Both the position numbers and the translations under genes were made by a program. Shown piece by piece: positions 58,401 through 64,000 of a stretch of 64,000 nucleotides of DNA. The first letter of the stretch is position 1. Each line of letters starts with the position of its first letter. Source of the DNA: Beroe ovata (Eukaryota > Ctenophora > Nuda > Beroida > Beroidae). The DNA is taken from NCBI GenBank assembly GCA_946803715.1, contig CAMPET010000006.1, positions 540,888-604,887 of the forward strand, written 5' to 3'. The notes under the pieces were generated by a model, which saw only the letters and a program-made list of their open reading frames with translations, searched no databases and was not told where the DNA came from.

Positions 58401-61400
58401 GCCAGACATACTGGAACTCCGAGTTGGGTGTCTCAAGTCGGGAGCAAGATGTGTGGTGGAGATAAGCTATGTCCAAGAGCTGGATATCCAGGAGAGTGCT
58501 CCACGATTCACACTCCCCACCACAATAGCACCACGGTACATCCCGCCCGATTGTCCAGATGATAAGATGGACCAGGTGAATCACCAGTTTACCATGCTCT
58601 CAGATGTCCCTCTCACCATACGTGTGAACATAGCCATGAGAAGTCCAATAGGCTCGATAACATCGCCCACACACAAGATCATATCTGAACACAGTGACGA
58701 GAGGACCGATGGCGGACTGTATCGAGGATCTGTCTCATTGAAAGACACGGTAGCTGTTCTGGACAAGGACTTCGTCCTCCTGTTTGAGAGCAAGGATTCC
58801 ACCAAGGAGGTGATCATTGTGGAAAAGATTCAGAGCGATGTAGAGGACACAAGCGACGGTGAACCTAACATAGATCACTGCGTTATGATGTCACTTGTGC
58901 CCAAGTTCTTGACAGAGAATGAGATGAAGTGTGAGTTTGTGTTTCTTGTTGATTTCTCTGGTTCAATGTTCCACTCTGTAAAGAGGCCAGCAGTTGAAAT
59001 CGCCGTTGAAGCTGTCAAGATATTTTTACAGTCTCTGCCCACCGACTGTTACTTCAATATCGTAAAATTCGGTTCTAAATACACATCTCTGAGTAATAAA
59101 TCACTCAAATACTCAGAAGAAAACCTGATGAAGGCTAGGAAATTCATCAGTAGAGTTGATTCTATGGGTGGCACCGAAATACTCGATCCCCTGAAAGCCA
59201 TTATTTCACAATCAAATGTGAAAGGTTACGTAAGACAAGTGTTTGTACTGACAGATGGCGAGGTTTCAAACGAGGATTCAATTCTGGGCTACATAAGATC
59301 GAATGTAAGAGAAGGCCGTGTTTTCTCACTTGGAGTGGGGAACGGGGCCTCGAGAAGTCTTGTCAAGGGACTAGCGAGGGCTGGCAATGGGACTGCCCTA
59401 TTTTGTTCAGCAGCAGAGCCGATGAATGACAAAGTTATGGAACTGCTAACATGTGCTTGTCAACAATCCATTCAGATCACAGGGCTGGAATTCCGTGATG
59501 AGGAGGACAATGTCATCACACACGACGAGCGATATCAAAACTTCCCTCTCTCCTTGTATCAGAACTCAAAGCGGACATTCTATGCTTTACTCAAGGGTCG
59601 ACCGTCGACAGTCAGAGTGAAAGTGGCTGCCCAATATGACAGCTCATCTGACAGAAAACACACAATCTTTGGAAGTTTCAAATCCAAATTGGGGATATCA
59701 GCGAACTCAGATATAGTTTTTGGGAGTGATAGCATCCACTTCCTGGAAAGTTCATCTCGTGTAGCGAATGAACACTTCATACACAAGCTGTGTGCAAGAA
59801 ACGCGCAGCAGAATGACTGTACCACGACTGAGGACAGACAGGAAATAGCGTTGAGGGCAGGAATTGTGTCGGAGAACACTTCCTTTGTCTGCGTTGTCGA
59901 GGGTAGCGTTGATAGCACACCAATATCCATGTCGGACTTTGTGGATAAAGATATGAAGGAACGATTGGAGAGCTTTATGTCACAAGACGCTATTCTTTCT
60001 GCGTGCGGATTTTCCTCCGCGTCTCCTCCGGCCAGATGTGCACCGAGAATGGGATTTGGAGCCGGCTTTAATTTGATGAAGAGGAAGAAGAAAAGGTCAA
60101 TGTTAAGGGCACAACCACAGGCTTTGAGCAGAACAATGATTATGAATTCATTAGATTCATCCGAAAATTCCATGGAGGAAGACATGGAAGAGTCGGCAGA
60201 TGATCAGCAGGAACATTATGGCACCCGGCCAGGATCACTTTCTGCGGGTGCAATGCCCCCACCGATGGCAGGGAAATCTCCAGGAGTCACATCCCAAGAA
60301 CCAAGTGGTCAGTTCGGGGAATCTGACCTTGTAGAGCTACTCCAGTTAGCATCCATCCAGGGTGTCTTTTCAGACGTGAAAAAAGTTTGTAGTATACTAA
60401 AAACCGACGATCAGGACTTTGCAACACTTTCCAAGGAGACAAAATTGTCTGAAAGTGTTTTGCTTACAATGGTTGTTGTGGTGTTCTTGGAGCAAAAGTA
60501 TGTGCATCTCAAGCGAACATGGGTCATGGTGGTGAAAAAATCCAAGGATTGGCTGAACAGGGAGCTGGTGGATGAAACTGCGTACAGTGAGCTGGAAAAT
60601 AAAGTTATATCGCTCATCTCAAATGTGAAATTGTAGTAAGGGGTCCGGGACTGGTAGAAATGCAGAACAAACTAAATAGAACCAGCTCATTGGCCAGGTA
60701 AAGCAACCCTCAATTATCATCGATAGATTTACACCGATAATCCAAAGTTGGGATTTGAGCTTTTGGTGATTTGAAATTAGTATTGATTTGATATTTTTCC
60801 TAGTTAAACTTAAAGTTGGGTATGTTTCAAGATTCTAAAATCTCAGTTATGACTAAACATTTGTTTATGTACAAAGAAATGAAATTGTTACATATTTTGA
60901 ATTAAATTGTTTCGTCTTATCCAAAATTCTGTTTATTTTTTCGGATCTCCAATGATAAAGTACAATGTATAATATGCAATGTATAATGTAGTTGTACATT
61001 GTATAATGTATCATTCTGTCACCTGGATTGAGAGACGGTGTTCTGATGTAGATGATTTTCTCCGCTTGCTCAATATCTCTCATCAAATCTGGTCCCCATG
61101 AGCTATACTGTGTAGTGGTGTTCTTGACACCACTTGTCCCATGATAGAGGACAGCTCTGAAAGTAAAAGCTGGTATCAACTTGCCAACTACTATGACCAG
61201 GCCACGTCTGTGGTGTGACCACCGAATTTATCGCCTACATAATATGCAGGGTGTCCTGAAAAAACATTGGCACATCCTGTATTAGTCTCACCTTTTCAAG
61301 GGTCGTTGTGGAAATATGTTACTCTGGATCATCTCCAGGTTTTCAACCCCGTTAGAGAAGGATATTTCTAACCGAAGTTTACCGCAGTCTTCCCTGCCTT

Positions 61401-62247
61401 TGGGGCATATCAACGAGAACCTAATATGGGGTCCAAATTTTAATACTATAAATCTGAGGCGAGGTGATTTATAGTTGACTCTCGCCTTCAAACTGTGACA
61501 GTCGTTAAGCCCTGTGACTGTAAGTGCCACAGTCAAGGAATGCTGGCCCCTCTCACCAATTTGGGATGGTGAAGGTGTGAAGGACAATTTGTAGTGAATA
61601 GTATTTTCCAGGGCGTCCCTGGGTGTGTTAATGGTATATGTCTGTATTCGTTTCCATGACAACTGAGAGGTGAAACTAGACTCACCAGCCAGCTATGACG
61701 TTCTCCTGAATAAGATCATCCACATCGAGTGCTAAAGATCCCAGCATGTCACTCCCAACATAGTCGCTGTCCTTCACTTTGAATGTCACAGACTTTGCTT
61801 TAATGTCCACTTCCATCCAGAATACCTGACAATGGCAAAATATACAAATCTCTCATGACAGTGACAGTGACAGTACGTGCCATGTGACACTAGGCACGTG
61901 ATACGCATATTTTCAATACGCGTGGTGATAACAGATCTCAGATGAAAATGTCAAAACCATGATTTCATACCTCGTTCCAACGTGGATTGAGAGTATTATT
62001 CTTGACAGTTGTCTTGGCTACCCGTTCCATGCCAACGTCCACTGTGACATACGGGTCTGATACATCCTTTTCCATAGGTCCATCGTCTTTGTTCGGCAAG
62101 CCCTGGGATATAGTACTTTAGTTGGTATGGGACATCATGTAGCAAGGTGCAGTTTGGCAAGTAGCAGGATGAGTCCATGAGGCTGATATCTAACCATACC
62201 TTTGCCTCAATGATGTGAATCCGCAGTACACCTCTGATGAGACCCAT
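55449..62247 (-). CDS. C2-domain phospholipase D-like protein (plant-type architecture), probable pseudoenzyme
   Basis: Exons 62200-62247, 61971-62102, 61686-61825, 61292-61618, 61023-61156, 57094-57182, 56642-56921, about 56463-56563, and 55449-56309 join to about 703 aa. The N-terminal C2 domain has IRGVLRIHIIEAK, DPYVTVDVG, NTLNPRWNE and VKDSDYVGSDMLGSLALDVD. PLD-core landmarks follow: RAVLYHGTS, W-x-D-L..A-EKIIYIRTPSL, ILRRKAEEGVSVRIIV, a YFGGVNLV segment, SAHDILLSFEETW, and VDDRYIFIGDLEPASSDGEL. Both HKD motifs are lost: the first reads PLQSYLIVD and the second GLSSLIIVDD, with Leu and Ser where catalytic His and Lys belong. Hydrolysis is therefore not expected; a lipid-binding or scaffold role is possible. 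C2-PLDs are typical of plants, while animal PLD1/2 use PX-PH. Exon 8's acceptor was chosen to keep phase and is uncertain. The 61022-57183 intron contains the VWA5A-like gene. Confidence 0.75.
58033..60636 (+). CDS. VWA5A: VIT + VWA domain protein, VWA5A-like, intronless coding region nested in the PLD-like gene
   Basis: A single frame from ATG 58033 gives 867 aa. An acceptor-like TTTCCTCACAG ends 11 nt before the ATG, so an upstream untranslated exon is possible. N-terminal VIT domain (about 20-150): VDAHVTILNTAAEVTLRQEF, FFPTEDKVAVHSF, VKDRGEATREFENAV. The VWA domain (about 300-470) keeps its MIDAS: DFSGSM (Asp about 307), GGTEI, and LTDGEVS. A Lys/Arg-rich stretch (LMKRKKKRS), an acidic Ser-rich linker and a helical C-terminal segment ending in KKSKDWLNRELVDETAYSEL follow; this layout is that of VWA5A, and the tail is also like PARP4. 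The protein is predicted cytosolic, with metal-dependent protein binding. It is transcribed against the host PLD-like gene. Confidence 0.88.
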   Translation: MPFLNQVPTRSGTLSECPCGLIIRTQHPVQVIGVPLVSVDAHVTILNTAAEVTLRQEFINNSNTDISPVYFFPTEDKVAVHSFRAILHDQVVVGVVKDRGEATREFENAVNEEKTAFLVEQVRPDILELRVGCLKSGARCVVEISYVQELDIQESAPRFTLPTTIAPRYIPPDCPDDKMDQVNHQFTMLSDVPLTIRVNIAMRSPIGSITSPTHKIISEHSDERTDGGLYRGSVSLKDTVAVLDKDFVLLFESKDSTKEVIIVEKIQSDVEDTSDGEPNIDHCVMMSLVPKFLTENEMKCEFVFLVDFSGSMFHSVKRPAVEIAVEAVKIFLQSLPTDCYFNIVKFGSKYTSLSNKSLKYSEENLMKARKFISRVDSMGGTEILDPLKAIISQSNVKGYVRQVFVLTDGEVSNEDSILGYIRSNVREGRVFSLGVGNGASRSLVKGLARAGNGTALFCSAAEPMNDKVMELLTCACQQSIQITGLEFRDEEDNVITHDERYQNFPLSLYQNSKRTFYALLKGRPSTVRVKVAAQYDSSSDRKHTIFGSFKSKLGISANSDIVFGSDSIHFLESSSRVANEHFIHKLCARNAQQNDCTTTEDRQEIALRAGIVSENTSFVCVVEGSVDSTPISMSDFVDKDMKERLESFMSQDAILSACGFSSASPPARCAPRMGFGAGFNLMKRKKKRSMLRAQPQALSRTMIMNSLDSSENSMEEDMEESADDQQEHYGTRPGSLSAGAMPPPMAGKSPGVTSQEPSGQFGESDLVELLQLASIQGVFSDVKKVCSILKTDDQDFATLSKETKLSESVLLTMVVVVFLEQKYVHLKRTWVMVVKKSKDWLNRELVDETAYSELENKVISLISNVKL

Positions 62248-62259
62248 TGTGTAACGCAA

Positions 62260-63169
62260 TCGTACACTTCCTGTACTATAATAGTAGCGGGTGCAATATC
62301 TTATTCTACAGATGAGGATAGCAATTCAGTCCGACCATCGAGCACCTAGTGCTCAATGATCTATTTCTTGGTGCTGAAAATATGATTGTAGTAAGGTTGC
62401 GAAATGTGAACTTCATTCCATTTCGAGAGCGGAGCGAGGGTCGAAAAGTATCGAAAGCCAAGGATGCGTAGTCAAGGTAACGCGATATTCATGACTGGAA
62501 CTAACGAGAAACCAGGTGAGGCCCATGTCCACATGATGATGCCCACATGGTGAAATAGCTATGAATGAAGTTCACTGCACTGTACGCACGCCAGGGTTCC
62601 GATATCAAACACATCGTAACCCAACACCTGATTACGGGCTACGAGTCTCGCATGACTCGAGTGTGAATGAATCAATGATGCAGAGAGAGAATAATATGTA
62701 CTGTAAAGTCATACATCAACATGGATGCCTTCTTATCAACAACGTTATCGGAATGGGATGATTAGCAGGAATATGTAATTACCAATTTGGGTATCCGTGT
62801 TGTATAACAATAAGTCATAAGAATTATCCTCGACATATTGACAATCTGTGCACGGCCATAGCATGTGCCATGTTGGCTACTATCCAAGGAACTCGAACAT
62901 AGCGATAGTAATTGACCAGTGTTCACCATAATATAGTGGTTATTAGGGTTAGGTTAACGTTTCGGTCTATAAGTTTGACAATCGAACTCGATAGAGTCAC
63001 CAATGTGAACCGTAGAGATGATATCAGTGATGAACACATCTACACATCTACACCTTGCCTGCATCAACTTACAGCGAGTCAATAACCTCAATACTGGCAA
63101 ACTGGAGTTTAGCTCAGCTAAACCAGCATTACCAGCCTATACACGCAACTGTTTTGCACCGCTGTATAA
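62260..63169. other. Gene-free interval
   Basis: No supported gene was found. The open frame 62561-62761 has no domain or splice partner. This spacer separates the 5' end of the PLD-like gene (-) from the partial plus-strand frame that follows. Confidence 0.5.
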
Positions 63170-64000
63170 ATAGCTTGCTCCACCATAGGACCGACACCGG
63201 AAACGCCCGCCCCTAGAGAATCCCCCGGACTCAGACTCCATCCCAAATCACTACGATCTCGGATAAGGGCCTCTTTTGAGAATGTAAAGAGATTCAACCC
63301 GCTTTCCTGCAGCACGTGCACCAATTCGTGCACTAATTCATGCACTGATTTGTCATGTGTTGCACCTGCCCGTTCATGGTGTGGCTCATGTTGGTGTACA
63401 CAGAATACCACAGATGAAAGAGAGAATGAGGAAGAGAAGAGTGTGAGGGATCACGACCAATCTGAGGACAATTCTGCGGACAGATGTGAGAAGGAGCTGA
63501 ATATATCAGGTGGAGTGGATGATAACCCTGCTGCACTGATATCGACCGAAAGTGAGAGAAGTTTCAATGTTCACCTCAAGAGAAGAGCAGGGCGTGTTGC
63601 TGATGGATATCCCCGCAGGGACAACACTTATCCTAGGAGCAGCAGAAGCACTCGTCCGGCTGCAGCTGCTGGATCGCATGGACAGAACCCATGTTGGGAG
63701 AATGATATGACGTCATTGGGTGGCGAGCTGTGTACAGCTGAAACGAAGTCTGGAAATCATAACACTGGAGTTATCAGCAATGATCTGGCACTAGCCGATT
63801 ATGATGGGCCGGATCACAATGCATTCACGGCAAGCACCGGCCTTGATGGTGAAGTACACGATTGGAACACTATGACAGAGCAGATACACGGGGAAATGGT
63901 GGTCTCTGATAAGCGCCATGATGAAGCTGATAATCTGGCACAGACCAACTTGAGTCAGCACGATGATGCTAGAAAATTCGGAGGGAGTCAGTCCACAATC
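63170..64000 (+). CDS. Partial hypothetical protein, open to the window end
   Basis: A frame of 277 codons without stop runs from after TAA at 63167-63169 to the last base. It probably starts at a splice acceptor such as CTCCACCATAG (ending about 63188), not at an ATG. It encodes a cysteine-repeat patch (CSTCTNSCTNSCTDLSC), then an acidic, Asn/Asp/Ser-rich, low-complexity chain (ERENEEEKSVRDHDQSEDNS) with a basic stretch (HLKRRAGRVADGYPRRDN). No known domain. Length and charged composition argue for coding sequence, probably the middle of a large protein. The minus-strand frames at 63118-63536 are its shadows. Confidence 0.5.
   Translation, partial: MACSTIGPTPETPAPRESPGLRLHPKSLRSRIRASFENVKRFNPLSCSTCTNSCTNSCTDLSCVAPARSWCGSCWCTQNTTDERENEEEKSVRDHDQSEDNSADRCEKELNISGGVDDNPAALISTESERSFNVHLKRRAGRVADGYPRRDNTYPRSSRSTRPAAAAGSHGQNPCWENDMTSLGGELCTAETKSGNHNTGVISNDLALADYDGPDHNAFTASTGLDGEVHDWNTMTEQIHGEMVVSDKRHDEADNLAQTNLSQHDDARKFGGSQSTI

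Noticed and set aside
1..64000. tRNA or rRNA genes
   Set aside because: I looked for the GGTTCGAATCC-type B box with a matching acceptor stem and for conserved rRNA blocks and saw none that fold. A tRNAscan-SE and Rfam scan would settle this.

Overview
The window is a stretch of animal nuclear genome. The genes are intron-rich, with GT-AG introns of about 50 bp to several kb. The gene set is metazoan: an ADAM10 metalloprotease, a paired-like homeobox gene, the centriole protein POC5, a rhodopsin-type GPCR, a GPI-anchored three-finger protein, RBM5/10, ESS2, ATPAF2, POLG, two FAXDC2-like hydroxylases and a VWA5A-like protein. Short introns, dense gene packing and abundant CA/GT microsatellites suggest an invertebrate, possibly a non-bilaterian such as a sponge or cnidarian, but nothing here fixes the phylum. 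N runs, mostly in CA/GT repeats, show this is a draft assembly.

Layout. 1-1865: repeats only. 1866-2928 (+): four-exon Ly6/uPAR-like gene, convergent with a 15-exon RBM5/10-type splicing regulator (3425-7781, -). Single-exon ATPAF2 (8006-8833, -). 9150-9600: inverted-repeat and interspersed-repeat debris. C2H2 zinc-finger gene (about 10040-11333, +). Intronless GPCR (11840-12706, +). Fifteen-exon ADAM10 (13867-20171, +), which I could join in phase from signal peptide to stop. 20190-23330: no gene, but a perfect 51-bp palindrome. Paired-like homeobox gene (23336-26986, -), followed by about 7 kb of gene-free DNA. POC5 (34259-37116, -).

39054-46877 (+): two FAXDC2-like genes flank an intronless mitochondrial DNA polymerase gamma gene. 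47468-49141 (+): unrecognised four-exon gene with an unusual short-palindrome array and telomere-like repeats in its first intron. 49695-55113 (+): ESS2, with a probable Ig-like gene nested on the opposite strand in its second intron. 55449-62247 (-): C2-domain phospholipase D of the architecture best known from plants, with both HKD active sites degenerate. Its largest intron holds an opposite-strand, intronless VWA5A-like gene (58033-60636, +). An 831-bp open frame runs off the right end.

The genes do not form one pathway. RBM5/10 and ESS2 both serve the spliceosome, and ATPAF2 and POLG both serve mitochondria. The most unusual items are the plant-architecture PLD pseudoenzyme with its nested gene, the RBM5/10 homologue without a G-patch, the POLG/FAXDC2 arrangement, the 14 TCACGTGA octamers, and several hairpin-type repeats.
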